In this document: positions 1 through 7,713 of the stretch, piece by piece
Numbering within the stretch: position 1 is the stretch's first letter
Layout of the letters: each line of letters opens with the position of its first letter
The notes under the pieces: generated by a model
Databases searched by the model: none
Told to the model about the DNA's origin: nothing
The model's input: the letters and a program-made list of their open reading frames with translations, nothing else
Source: Cytobacillus oceanisediminis 2691
GTDB lineage: Bacteria; Bacillota; Bacilli; Bacillales; Cytobacillaceae
NCBI RefSeq assembly: GCF_000294775.2
Contig: NZ_CP015507.1
Span: forward strand, 1-64,000
Direction of reading: 5' to 3'
DNA: 64,000 nt
Translations under genes and position numbers: made by a program

Positions 1-205
1 CAACTCGGGAGACCCTACCGGTCTTTTCTTCTGAAGAGTATGGTCTACAAGCGATAACAAGCAAGGAAACCAAATGCCGATGGTAGGGAGTCGGATAGCA
101 GCGTAGTACCAATGAAGTTGGGTAATGCCGATGGAGGGAAGGCTAGCTACCAGTTATCACCCTTACTAGGGACACATTTACTACACACAGAGGTAGGAAT
201 AATAA

Positions 206-1534
206 ATGGAAACAAAACTACTAAGGATAGCAGAATTAGCAAAATCTGAGCCTAAAATGAAGTTTACCTCTCTTGCACATTTATTGAATGAGCAATCTTT
301 AACTCAGTGTCATCATGAATTGCCTAATAAAAAGGCAACTGGTATCAACGGAACGACAAAAGAACAATACAGTGACAGCCTAGAAGAAAACATAGAGGAT
401 TTAGTAAGTAGGCTTAAAAGCAAAAGTTACCGTCCTGTTCCAGTAAGACGAATGTATATCCCAAAGCTCAACTCAAACAAGATGAGACCATTGGGAATAC
501 CGGAACATGAAGATAAAATTGTTCAAAAGGGCATTACGAAAATACTAAATGCCATCTATGAAAATGACTTTTTAGACTGCTCATTTGGGTTCCGTCCAAA
601 TAGAAACTGCCACGATGCGCTGAAAATACTGAATCAATATATTGAGAAGAGAGCAGTAAGCTATGTAGTCGATGTAGATATTAAAGGATTCTTTGATAAC
701 GTTGACCACAAATGGATGATGGAATTCTTGAAACTCCGAATCACTGACCCTAACCTACTGAGAATAATCAGCAGGTTTCTTAAAGGTGGATATATGGAGG
801 AAGGTAAGAAATACAAGACAGACAATGGTACACCGCAAGGTGGAGTGATATCTCCGATATTAGCCAATGTCTATCTCCATTATGTTCTTGATCTATGGTT
901 TGAAAAAGTGGTTAGGAAACAATGTAAAGGCCAAGCATATATAGTTAGATACGCAGATGATTTTGTTTGTTGTTTTCAGAATAAAAGTGAAGCCCAGCAA
1001 TTCTTCCATTCATTAAAAGCGAGATTAAAGAAATTTAACCTGGAAATAGCCGAGGATAAAACTAAAATAATTCCCTTCGGACGGTTTGCGGAAAAGAATG
1101 CAAAACGTGACGGGACTGGCAAACCAGACACCTTTGATTTCCTCGGGTTTACCCACTATTGTGGCGTAAGTAAACAGGGTAATTTCCGAGTAAAGCGGAA
1201 AACCAGCAGGAGGAAAGTTCAAGGTAAACTAAAAGAAACGAAAGAATGGCTGAAGAATAATAGGAATAAAGATATTCATATGATTATGGATAGATTTAAA
1301 CGCTCACTAATAGGTTATTACAACTATTATTGCATCACTGATAACACCCAAACTGTTAACAACTTTAAAGAGAAAATCCAGCGCTTACTATTTAAATGGC
1401 TAAACAGAAGAAGTCAAAGGAAATCCTTTACATGGAATAAATTCAGGCTCTTTCTTAATAAATATCCACTACCTTCACCAAGAATCAAAGTGAATATCTA
1501 TGAACTTAGAAAAGAGATTAACTACATTCTGTAA
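206..1534 (+). CDS. ltrA: Group II intron reverse transcriptase/maturase (LtrA-type)
   Basis: This 442-residue protein has the reverse transcriptase fingers and palm, including GFRPNRNCHDAL near residue 131, GTPQGGVISPILANVYL near residue 212 and the catalytic YADD near residue 256. A C-terminal maturase (X) domain follows with the RSLIGYYNYY region. It ends without the DNA-binding/HNH endonuclease extension, so mobility would rely on single-stranded or replication-associated targets (family knowledge). It should splice its host intron and reverse-transcribe it into new sites. The reading frame is intact. The start ATG follows GAGGTAGGAATAATAA, a reasonable ribosome binding site. Confidence 0.95.
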   Translation: METKLLRIAELAKSEPKMKFTSLAHLLNEQSLTQCHHELPNKKATGINGTTKEQYSDSLEENIEDLVSRLKSKSYRPVPVRRMYIPKLNSNKMRPLGIPEHEDKIVQKGITKILNAIYENDFLDCSFGFRPNRNCHDALKILNQYIEKRAVSYVVDVDIKGFFDNVDHKWMMEFLKLRITDPNLLRIISRFLKGGYMEEGKKYKTDNGTPQGGVISPILANVYLHYVLDLWFEKVVRKQCKGQAYIVRYADDFVCCFQNKSEAQQFFHSLKARLKKFNLEIAEDKTKIIPFGRFAEKNAKRDGTGKPDTFDFLGFTHYCGVSKQGNFRVKRKTSRRKVQGKLKETKEWLKNNRNKDIHMIMDRFKRSLIGYYNYYCITDNTQTVNNFKEKIQRLLFKWLNRRSQRKSFTWNKFRLFLNKYPLPSPRIKVNIYELRKEINYIL

Positions 1535-1548
1535 ATGATAACTAGGAG

Positions 1549-1581
1549 GAGCCGTGTGCGTTAATAGCGCAAGCACGGTTC
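1549..1581 (+). ncRNA. Group II intron domain V hairpin
   Basis: The stretch GAGCCGTGTGCG, a short loop, then CGCAAGCACGGTTC folds into the 34-nt-class hairpin that forms the catalytic core of group II introns. It lies 14 nt after the maturase stop, as expected. Domain VI with the branch-point region follows at about 1584-1635. Confidence 0.85.
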
Positions 1582-1743
1582 TGTGAGGGGGGAGGAGTAC
1601 AATTTACCGCAAGGTAGAAAGGCTCCCTTCTACTCGACTTGTTAAGTAAGATATTTCCATGATAATACAAATTTCACTAAAAGAAGTTCTAAAAGCTTGT
1701 CCAAAACCCATATTAATTATGTATATAAATATGGGAGGTATTT

Positions 1744-2793
1744 ATGAGACCAGTAACTATAATTATCATTTCATTTCTAATTTTCGTTCTTTGTGTCCCA
1801 TCTCTAATCGTAATAGCTTTTGGTACTGATGCAACAAATACAAAAATTATATCATCTGAGCTTCCTCAAATTACAAATTCAGATACCTTACCAAAAAACA
1901 AACCAGCAAACAATTCAAAAAGCAGCAATAAAGACATTACTGTTTCAGTATTTAGAATGAATAATAAAGAAACTGAAAAAGTGAATTTAGAAGAATATTT
2001 AAAAGGAGTATTAGCATCAGAGATGCCCGCAAATTACGAAATGGAGGCATTAAAAGCACAAGCTATTAGTGCAAGAACATATATTATGAAGTTTTTAATG
2101 TCTGAAAATAAAGGGGACTTACCGCAAGGGGCTGATATTTCTGATTCCACACTACAACAAGTTTATAAAAATCAAGATGAATTGAAAGAAATGTGGAAGG
2201 ATGATAATTATGAAAAGAATATAAAAAAAATCACTCGGGCTGTTAAAGAAACTCAAGGATTGGTAATGAGTTACAATGGTGAACTTATTGATGCTTCTTT
2301 TTTTGCTATAAGCAATGGGTATACGGAGAATTCCGAGGACTATTGGACAACATCACTTCCGTATTTAAGAAGTGTCCCGAGTCCTTGGGACACAAAAGCT
2401 CCTGATTTTGTTAAAACGAAAACATTTCCTGTTAAAGAAATCGAATCTAGGCTTGGAGTTAAAATATCAAATGAAATTAATGTTGAAAGAACGTCCAGTG
2501 ATAGAGTGTCCACAATTATAATTAGTGGAAAGAAACTAACCGGAGCGGAATTTAGGGAAGCTTTAGGTTTGAGATCGACGGATTTTAGTTTAAAACTTAA
2601 CGGAAGTGATGTCCAAGTAACTACAAGAGGCTATGGACACGGGGTTGGTATGAGCCAGTATGGGGCTAATAGTATGGCAAGTGAGGGGAAGAATTTTAAG
2701 GAAATATTAGGATATTATTATAAAGGAATTAAAATTGAGGATATAAAATCGAACCAAGGTTACAATAAGCTGGTCGTAAGAAATGGAAACTAA
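1744..2793 (+). CDS. spoIID: SpoIID-like amidase/lytic transglycosylase family protein
   Basis: The 349-residue protein has an N-terminal membrane segment (residues 3-25), a low-complexity Ser/Asn linker, and the SpoIID domain. Diagnostic motifs are EEYLKGVLASEMP near residue 83, EALKAQAISARTY near residue 100, and the C-terminal GYGHGVGMSQYGA near residue 297. In Bacillus, SpoIID is a peptidoglycan lytic transglycosylase needed for engulfment. A copy on accessory DNA could be a paralogue rather than the sporulation gene itself. GGGAGG precedes the ATG by a good distance. It is a single-gene unit ending in a terminator. Confidence 0.88.
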   Translation: MRPVTIIIISFLIFVLCVPSLIVIAFGTDATNTKIISSELPQITNSDTLPKNKPANNSKSSNKDITVSVFRMNNKETEKVNLEEYLKGVLASEMPANYEMEALKAQAISARTYIMKFLMSENKGDLPQGADISDSTLQQVYKNQDELKEMWKDDNYEKNIKKITRAVKETQGLVMSYNGELIDASFFAISNGYTENSEDYWTTSLPYLRSVPSPWDTKAPDFVKTKTFPVKEIESRLGVKISNEINVERTSSDRVSTIIISGKKLTGAEFREALGLRSTDFSLKLNGSDVQVTTRGYGHGVGMSQYGANSMASEGKNFKEILGYYYKGIKIEDIKSNQGYNKLVVRNGN

Positions 2794-2802
2794 TATCAAA
2801 CT

Positions 2803-2827
2803 AAGCTGTCGTTGTGGCAGCTTTTTT
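2803..2827 (+). terminator. Rho-independent terminator after spoIID-like gene
   Basis: AAGCTGTC and GGCAGCTT pair around a 5-nt loop and are followed by a T run. A partial copy of the intergenic palindromic repeat follows (TTGAACAAACGG). Confidence 0.75.
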
Positions 2828-2936
2828 ATTGAACAAACGGAGAAGGAGGTTAAAGTAAAATAGAGAATAATATAAGATATTCCTTTCCTTTTGTAAGAAA
2901 GGAGAATACCTTTAAAAAAGAACAAGGAGTGGTTTG

Positions 2937-3200
2937 TTGAAAATAAGAACAAATAAACCCTATGTTTACTTCTTCTTCGAGCCAAATATAGTAATTGCAC
3001 GTGAAATACCAAATAAACCATATAAAAATTTAGAGGAATTTTGCTTGTGTCCTGGGTTTCATTATACATATGAACTTGAAGATAACGAGGATTTTGAATC
3101 CTTCAACCATAATAAGAATAAACATTTAGAAGGAAAAGGTTATATAACAGACCAGGAATCAACTTTCAGTATGTTTAAAGTAATGAATGAACACTCATAA
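2937..3200 (+). CDS. Small hypothetical protein
   Basis: I do not recognise this 87-88 residue protein. It is acidic and polar with an aromatic N-terminal patch (YVYFFFEP) and no membrane segment or clear domain. Two consecutive TTG codons (2934 and 2937) could start it. AAGGAG at 2924-2929 favours the second. It sits between two terminators as a solitary gene, so its role is unknown. It could be a real but orphan plasmid gene. Confidence 0.5.
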   Translation: MKIRTNKPYVYFFFEPNIVIAREIPNKPYKNLEEFCLCPGFHYTYELEDNEDFESFNHNKNKHLEGKGYITDQESTFSMFKVMNEHS

Positions 3201-3278
3201 GATAAATTAGACCTTATTTAGCTTAAGCCTTAAAAGGTGATTTAGTTATAGAACTAAAGTGAAAAAGCTAAAAAATCT

Positions 3279-3302
3279 AGGCTGTCATTAGGGCAGCTTT
3301 TT
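3279..3302 (+). terminator. Rho-independent terminator
   Basis: GCTGTC and GGCAGC pair across a short ATTAG loop and are followed by TTTTT. It closes the small gene upstream and abuts a palindromic repeat. Confidence 0.75.
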
Positions 3303-3305
3303 CTT

Positions 3306-3334
3306 GTTCAACAAAAGGGGCAGGTTGGTTGAAC
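3306..3334. repeat. Intergenic palindromic repeat, intact copy
   Basis: GTTCAAC and GTTGAAC form an inverted repeat around an AAAAGGGGCAGGTTG core. Related copies lie directly after the terminators at about 2828, 3999/5810 (split by an IS) and 6511, and a weaker one is near 7540. All follow the sequence GCAGCTTTTTCTT, so the family travels with terminators. Confidence 0.7.
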
Positions 3335-3469
3335 ATTAAATTGGTTCATTAATTTTGCTTGAAACAAATCGCGAAACAACCTGCTTTCGAGATACGGGTT
3401 ATTGTCGTTGAGGATAATATTATTTGAAATTGCGAAATCTAACTGTAAAAATTTATGGGAGTGAGCATC

Positions 3470-3910
3470 ATGAAGAAATTGATTGTTCTCTTTACAATTC
3501 TATTAATGTGTGCGACAGGTAACTCGGTAAATGCTAAAAAACCTCAAGAATCTAAGGAAATTAAACCTTATGCAGAAGATTGGTATGTCACACCAGAAGA
3601 CATTATAAGAGATATTGTATTTCCATCTATTGATAAAAGAGTGATGCAAGAGTATCCAGGTAATGATGCTGCTACCTTTGGTTGGCAGTCACAAAGGATT
3701 GTTGGTATTGTTTATAACAATAATCATTCTTATGATATTTCCATAAGTATTCACGTTCCTGACGAAAGAAATGCACCTGGCAACTATGCACATGACTTGG
3801 TTAAAGTAAGAGTATCTCCATCCTGCGATAGCCCCAAAATTGGATGTAGTCATGGTTTCAAAGTGGAATTATTAGATTATGAGCATTTAAATAAGGAAGA
3901 AGTGGAATAG
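3470..3910 (+). CDS. Secreted protein, DUF3888-like
   Basis: Starting at the ATG of 3470, behind GGGAGTGA, gives a 146-residue protein with a classic signal peptide (MKKLIVLFTILLMC, cleavage probably after NSVNA). The upstream ATG at 3455 lacks a site. The mature part is about 120 residues and contains two cysteines (SCDSPKIGC) that could form a disulfide. The layout PSIDKRVMQEYPG, then an aromatic beta region, then APGNYAHDLVKVRV resembles the DUF3888 family of small exported Bacillus proteins, whose function is unknown. It is monocistronic with its own terminator. Confidence 0.6.
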   Translation: MKKLIVLFTILLMCATGNSVNAKKPQESKEIKPYAEDWYVTPEDIIRDIVFPSIDKRVMQEYPGNDAATFGWQSQRIVGIVYNNNHSYDISISIHVPDERNAPGNYAHDLVKVRVSPSCDSPKIGCSHGFKVELLDYEHLNKEEVE

Positions 3911-3969
3911 GGTGTTGACTTTATTGGTAGCACTAAACTTATATTCGACCATGTTCAACTTATTAAAAT

Positions 3970-3995
3970 AAAGGCTGCAAAAGGCAGCCTTTTTC
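3970..3995 (+). terminator. Rho-independent terminator
   Basis: AAGGCTGC and GGCAGCCTT pair around AAAA and are followed by TTTTC. It terminates the DUF3888-like gene. Confidence 0.8.
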
Positions 3996-3998
3996 TTA

Positions 3999-4020
3999 TT
4001 GGACTAACGGGGCAGTTTAG
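3999..4020. repeat. Left half of a palindromic repeat split by the IS110 element
   Basis: TTGGACTAACGGGGCAGTTTAG matches the first part of the copy at 6511. The missing right half, TTGAACAA, is found at 5810-5817, beyond the IS. Joining the two restores a normal repeat, which fixes the IS ends. Confidence 0.7.
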
Positions 4021-4123
4021 CATTCCTGTAGATCGTTATTTTTGAGCTTTGAAAAAAATAGGGCTCCTCAGTAAGATATGAGTAAGACACGACTCTAACT
4101 CAAACTTAGGAGGAACCCTTACT

Positions 4124-5398
4124 ATGAAGTTTAAAATGCAGGACAAACAAAATCAACTAATAGAAAGAATTACTGAAAAACATCTTGTGGTTGGTGTGGA
4201 TATTGCTCAACAATTTCACGTAGCCAGAGCAGTGAATTTCCGTGGGATTGTAGTAGGAGATCCAATCACTTTTCCAAACAACGAAGAGGGATTTTCGTCC
4301 CTGTTAATCTGGATTAATAGCATTAAAAGATTACATAAACTTGAGGCTGCCATAGTTGGTATGGAACCTACCGGTCATTATTGGATTAATCTTTCTAAAT
4401 GGCTGATGAAACAAGATATTGAGGTAGTGACAGTTAACCCTCATTTGGTGAAAAGAAATAAAGAAAACCGTGATAATACCCAATCAAAGAGTGATAAAAA
4501 AGACGCTCTTGTAATAGCAGATATGGTGAAGAACGGTTACTATTCCTTTGTAAGAGATACTTCTGAGTCGTTTGAAAAGCTCAGGGTACTTATGTCGAAT
4601 CGGGATGTCATTGTTAAGAGGCTTGTAAGCTCGATTAATCAATTGAATCGCTGGGTGGATATTGTCTTCCCCGAGCTTAGACAAGTATTTAAAGACATCA
4701 CTGCTAAAGGGGCCATCGCAACACTTCGGCTTTTCCCATCTCCGATGGAACTGGGTTCCATGAAGCCTGAAGAGATCGTGGCCGGGTGGAAGTTATTGAT
4801 GAAGCGACAGCCTGGATTAAAGAAAGCCTATTTACTCCTCAATGTAGCCAGGAAATCAGTTGGTACAAGGCAAGCATTAGAAGCTTATAAATTTCATCTT
4901 GAACAATTACTCGAAGAGTATGACCTTGCGATTCAACAACTTGAAAGAGTTGAGCTGGCAATCAAGGATGAACTACCTAAAATTCCTTTCGCGAATAAGT
5001 TACTTATGATTAAGGGAATTAGTGAAATTTCGTTAGCTGGTATTTTAGGGGAAGCAGGAGATTTAAGTGGTTTTTCACACGGCAACTCTTTACTTCGCCA
5101 TGCAGGACTCCATCTAGCCGAAGCCAGTTCAGGGAAGTGGAAAGGGCAAATTATCATTTCAAAGCGTGGAAGATCAAGGTTAAGACGTTTCCTCTATTTA
5201 GCTACTATGGGTCTGGTAATGAACAACCCGGAATTTAAAGCCCTCCACTCGAATAATGTTAAGCTCAAGAAAATGAAAAAAATGAAATCTATAATGAAGC
5301 TGATCGGGAAGTTAGCTAGGATCTTTGTAGGGATAGCGCGAAAAAACGAAGCTTATTGTGCCAAGAAGGTCCAGCCGTTAACTGAGTTGGCAGCGTAG
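4124..5398 (+). CDS. IS110-family DEDD transposase (bridge-RNA guided recombinase)
   Basis: The 424-residue protein has the RuvC-like N-terminal domain with the DEDD acidic set (VVGVDIAQQFH near residue 22, GMEPTGHYW near residue 83, then SDKKDALVIADMV near residue 124). A central coiled-coil follows (residues about 215-285). The C-terminal Tnp domain (IKGISEISLAGILGE, then EASSGKWKGQIIISKRG) carries the catalytic serine region. Such enzymes use a bridge RNA to recognise donor and target DNA (family knowledge). The frame is complete. An AGGAGG site sits just upstream of ATG 4124. Confidence 0.95.
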   Translation: MKFKMQDKQNQLIERITEKHLVVGVDIAQQFHVARAVNFRGIVVGDPITFPNNEEGFSSLLIWINSIKRLHKLEAAIVGMEPTGHYWINLSKWLMKQDIEVVTVNPHLVKRNKENRDNTQSKSDKKDALVIADMVKNGYYSFVRDTSESFEKLRVLMSNRDVIVKRLVSSINQLNRWVDIVFPELRQVFKDITAKGAIATLRLFPSPMELGSMKPEEIVAGWKLLMKRQPGLKKAYLLLNVARKSVGTRQALEAYKFHLEQLLEEYDLAIQQLERVELAIKDELPKIPFANKLLMIKGISEISLAGILGEAGDLSGFSHGNSLLRHAGLHLAEASSGKWKGQIIISKRGRSRLRRFLYLATMGLVMNNPEFKALHSNNVKLKKMKKMKSIMKLIGKLARIFVGIARKNEAYCAKKVQPLTELAA

Positions 5399-5450
5399 TC
5401 CAATTCACTTTTTCTCGAAGAGAATCATTACCCCTTATATTTTTAAAGAT

Positions 5451-5782
5451 CGAGTGTTGGCTTATTCGCAGGATTTCAAATATGTACGGAGTACCAGGTT
5501 TGTTCAACAAAAGGGCACTGACCCATCAGGTTAGCATAACTGGCCTCCACCCCTTGGATAGGCATGACGAAGGAATGAGAGGGCAATTGACCCGTTGAGA
5601 CATGGGAGGGAAAGCCTCCAAGGGCTGGCGTGGAGAAGTACATCATATGGTAGAATTTGGAGTATAATCCTACTCCTCTATTTAACTATGTCTTCATGTA
5701 GCCATTTGTCCAGAATCTACTCTTTTCAATTTAGAAATATATATCCATGGAGGATGAAATCCTGCGAATAAGCGAGCATTCG
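5451..5782. repeat. 28-bp inverted repeats inside the IS110 right end
   Basis: The segment at 5451-5478 and the reverse complement of 5755-5782 agree at 25 of 28 positions around the core GCTTATTCGCAGGATTTCA. They enclose the candidate bridge RNA. Both arms lie downstream of the transposase, so they are not the terminal repeats of the whole element. Confidence 0.8.
5500..5640 (+). ncRNA. Candidate IS110 bridge RNA
   Basis: This GC-richer block lies in an otherwise AT-rich IS end. CTCCAC-CCCTTGGA at 5545-5558 pairs with TCCAAGGG at 5617-5624 and GTGGAG at 5630-5635, with a 5-nt bulge, closing a large loop with a second small hairpin (CCC...GGG at about 5591-5606). Just before it, at 5500-5517, TTGTTCAACAAAAGGG matches the palindromic repeat that this IS disrupted, as expected for a target guide. 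The limits are approximate. Confidence 0.55.
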
Positions 5783-5886
5783 TGAGTAAACCGTATTAAA
5801 CTGAGGGAGTTGAACAAGGAAGAGGTATTTCTAGTATACACAACGAATAGAAAAGAGGTTATTTTTTATTAATCTGGGGGATCTAT

Positions 5887-6459
5887 ATGTCATTTGAACA
5901 ATGCAAAAGTGTTGCTTCTTTAATGAGAGGATTTAATAAAACGTGGTGCATTGCTGGTGGATGGGCGATTGACCTTTTTATTGGTAAAGAAACCAGGAAA
6001 CATAAAGATATAGAGTTTGCTGTATTTAGAAAAGATCAATTTTATCTAAAAAGTTATCTTATAGAATGGGATTTCAAAAAGGTCATTAATAGTGAACTAT
6101 ATACTTGGGGAAATGAATTTTTAGAATTACCAGTTCACGAAATACACGCTTCAAATAAGATGACTGGAGATGAAATAGAAATTCTTCTAAATGAAACAAT
6201 GGATGATAATTGGACATTTAGAAGAGATTTAAGGATTTCCTACCCAATTAATTCAATTTTGAGTTATTCTGAAAGCGGAATTCCCTTCCTAAATCCAGAA
6301 ATAGTACTTCTATATAAGGCAAAAAACACAAGGGAAAAAGATCATCAAGACTTTATGACAATAAAGGATTATCTCGATAATGATCAGAAACAATGGCTTA
6401 GTTATACTTTAGAAATGCACCAACCAACACATAAGTGGCTTCAATTTCTTTCCTATTAA
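5887..6459 (+). CDS. Aminoglycoside-2''-adenylyltransferase-like nucleotidyltransferase
   Basis: The 190-residue protein carries the WCIAGGWAIDLFIGKETRKHKDIE motif region at residues 20-43. Its GGW fold, HxD pair and following E are typical of the ANT(2'')-like nucleotidyltransferase family (PF10706), which transfers AMP from ATP to a small-molecule hydroxyl. A conserved KAKNTREKDHQDF helix follows near residue 144. Chromosomal Bacillus homologues have no proven drug substrate, so resistance is only a possibility. GGGGGATC precedes the ATG. The gene starts 70 nt after the IS end and has its own terminator. Confidence 0.75.
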   Translation: MSFEQCKSVASLMRGFNKTWCIAGGWAIDLFIGKETRKHKDIEFAVFRKDQFYLKSYLIEWDFKKVINSELYTWGNEFLELPVHEIHASNKMTGDEIEILLNETMDDNWTFRRDLRISYPINSILSYSESGIPFLNPEIVLLYKAKNTREKDHQDFMTIKDYLDNDQKQWLSYTLEMHQPTHKWLQFLSY

Positions 6460-6483
6460 CTATTCCAACCATATTCCAAGAAC

Positions 6484-6508
6484 AGCTGCTAATTAGGCAG
6501 CTTTTTCT
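6484..6508 (+). terminator. Rho-independent terminator
   Basis: AGCTGC and GCAGCT pair around TAATTAG and are followed by TTTTT. It is the terminator of the nucleotidyltransferase gene. Confidence 0.8.
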
Positions 6509-6510
6509 TA

Positions 6511-6538
6511 TTTAACAAACGGGGCGGTTTAGTTGAAC
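6511..6538. repeat. Intergenic palindromic repeat copy
   Basis: TTTAACAAACGGGGCGGTTT followed by AGTTGAAC, directly after a terminator. It is the best reference for the copy interrupted by the IS110 element. Confidence 0.7.
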
Positions 6539-6608
6539 AGGGAGGATTCCCCATACGTATCATAGAAACTATTCAAGTCCTATTTTATTGAGTTGAAGGG
6601 GGATTAGT

Positions 6609-7478
6609 ATGTGGGAGAAAAATTTCGTTCAGACATCTAGAGGGAAATTTGAATACTTTACTCAAGGAAGTGGAGAAGCTCTTTGTATTACCCATTTATA
6701 TACTGAGTTTAATGAATTAGGTAACTATTTTGCTGATTCTTTCGTAAAGCATTTCAAGGTGTATTTGATCAATTTAAAAGAAGCTGGTAAATCTGACAAA
6801 GTTTCTTGTGATGCCGATCTCAGTATAAGTGAAAGTGTCAAAGACTTGGAGGCGATTAGGGAAGCACTAAATTATAAACAATGGAGTTTTGCAGGACATT
6901 CAACCGGAGGAATGTTAGGTTTAGTTTATGCTTTAAAGTACCCACATTCTCTTGAGAGGTTATTAGTTGGAGGTGCAGCATCTTCAAGGCGGTATATGGA
7001 ACACGAAGGAAGTATGTATTGTCCAAAAAGTCCTTTAAATAAACGATTAAAGGAGATTTTCTCAATACTAAAGTCTCCAACCTCAACTAAGGAAGAGAGA
7101 AGAGAAGCTAGTAAGGAATGGACAAGTATGTCATTACATAGTCCTGAAAGATGGGATGAATACTTCTCAAAACCAAGTAGTGGGAAAGTTGTGCAAAAGA
7201 GATTAAATTACTATTCGTTTAAAGACCTACCCAATTTTGATATCCAAAGCGAGCTGCCAAATGTAATAACCCCCACGATTGTTTTTTGTGGAAAATATGA
7301 TGCACAATGCCCTTTGGTTTTTTCTGAAGAAATCAACGAAGGTATAAGAAACTCAAGATTATTTATATTTGAAGGAAGTAATCACTCCCCATTTTTAGAG
7401 CAGAAAAATAAATTTGATGAAATGGTTTCTGATTTTAAAAGATTGACAGTAAAAAGTAACTCGAGTCAATTGCTTTAG
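6609..7478 (+). CDS. Alpha/beta-fold hydrolase (proline iminopeptidase-like)
   Basis: The 289-residue cytoplasmic protein has the alpha/beta hydrolase fold. The nucleophile elbow is GHSTGG near residue 96, the acid is in CGKYDAQCP near residue 230, and the catalytic histidine is in GSNHSPF near residue 258. The oxyanion region is THLYTEFNELG near residue 28. The substrate cannot be read from sequence; the family includes peptidases, esterases and lactonases. The start ATG lies behind AAGGGGGATTAGT. It is a lone gene. A degraded repeat follows near 7540 (CTAACGGGTGCTTTTC). Confidence 0.85.
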   Translation: MWEKNFVQTSRGKFEYFTQGSGEALCITHLYTEFNELGNYFADSFVKHFKVYLINLKEAGKSDKVSCDADLSISESVKDLEAIREALNYKQWSFAGHSTGGMLGLVYALKYPHSLERLLVGGAASSRRYMEHEGSMYCPKSPLNKRLKEIFSILKSPTSTKEERREASKEWTSMSLHSPERWDEYFSKPSSGKVVQKRLNYYSFKDLPNFDIQSELPNVITPTIVFCGKYDAQCPLVFSEEINEGIRNSRLFIFEGSNHSPFLEQKNKFDEMVSDFKRLTVKSNSSQLL

Positions 7479-7713
7479 GAGATATAGCATCCACCATCGT
7501 TTTTTTCTAAAGTTTGTGAAGAAATGTACTTAAACTAACGGGTGCTTTTCTTTAATACTAATAGCTGATAAACCAGCTCATTTCTTATGTCGTAGAATAA
7601 TATAATCTTCGATTGCTTAATTTCCTTTCGTATGTAATTAAATATAATTCAGAGATAAACATTATGATAAAATACACTTAAATGTGATTTAAGTTATTAT
7701 AAGGGGTACAAGA

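Larger units (their letters stand above)
1..1638 (+). mobile_element. Group II intron, 5' part outside the window
   Basis: Seen: about 200 nt of structured non-coding sequence, then a maturase reading frame, then a domain V hairpin and a domain VI-like hairpin ending near TACTCGAC. The GUGYG 5' splice site is not visible, so the element begins upstream of the window. The encoded protein lacks an HNH endonuclease domain. Group II introns of this kind retrotranspose using the reverse transcriptase/maturase and the lariat RNA. The 3' boundary at about 1638 is inferred from domain VI and is uncertain by several bases. Confidence 0.85.
4021..5809 (+). mobile_element. IS110-family insertion sequence
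   Basis: The element is about 1.79 kb, defined by restoration of the interrupted repeat (…GTTTAG joined to TTGAAC…). AG is present at both junctions, consistent with a 2-nt core and no longer target duplication. The transposase is preceded by about 100 nt and followed by about 410 nt of non-coding DNA. In IS110/IS1111 elements the long non-coding end encodes the bridge RNA. Here the long end is on the right, as in the IS1111 group. Confidence 0.8.

Noticed and set aside
5451..5782. Independent MITE with 28-bp terminal repeats
   Set aside because: No target duplication flanks it and it contains the RNA-like block expected of an IS110 end, so it is kept as part of the IS.
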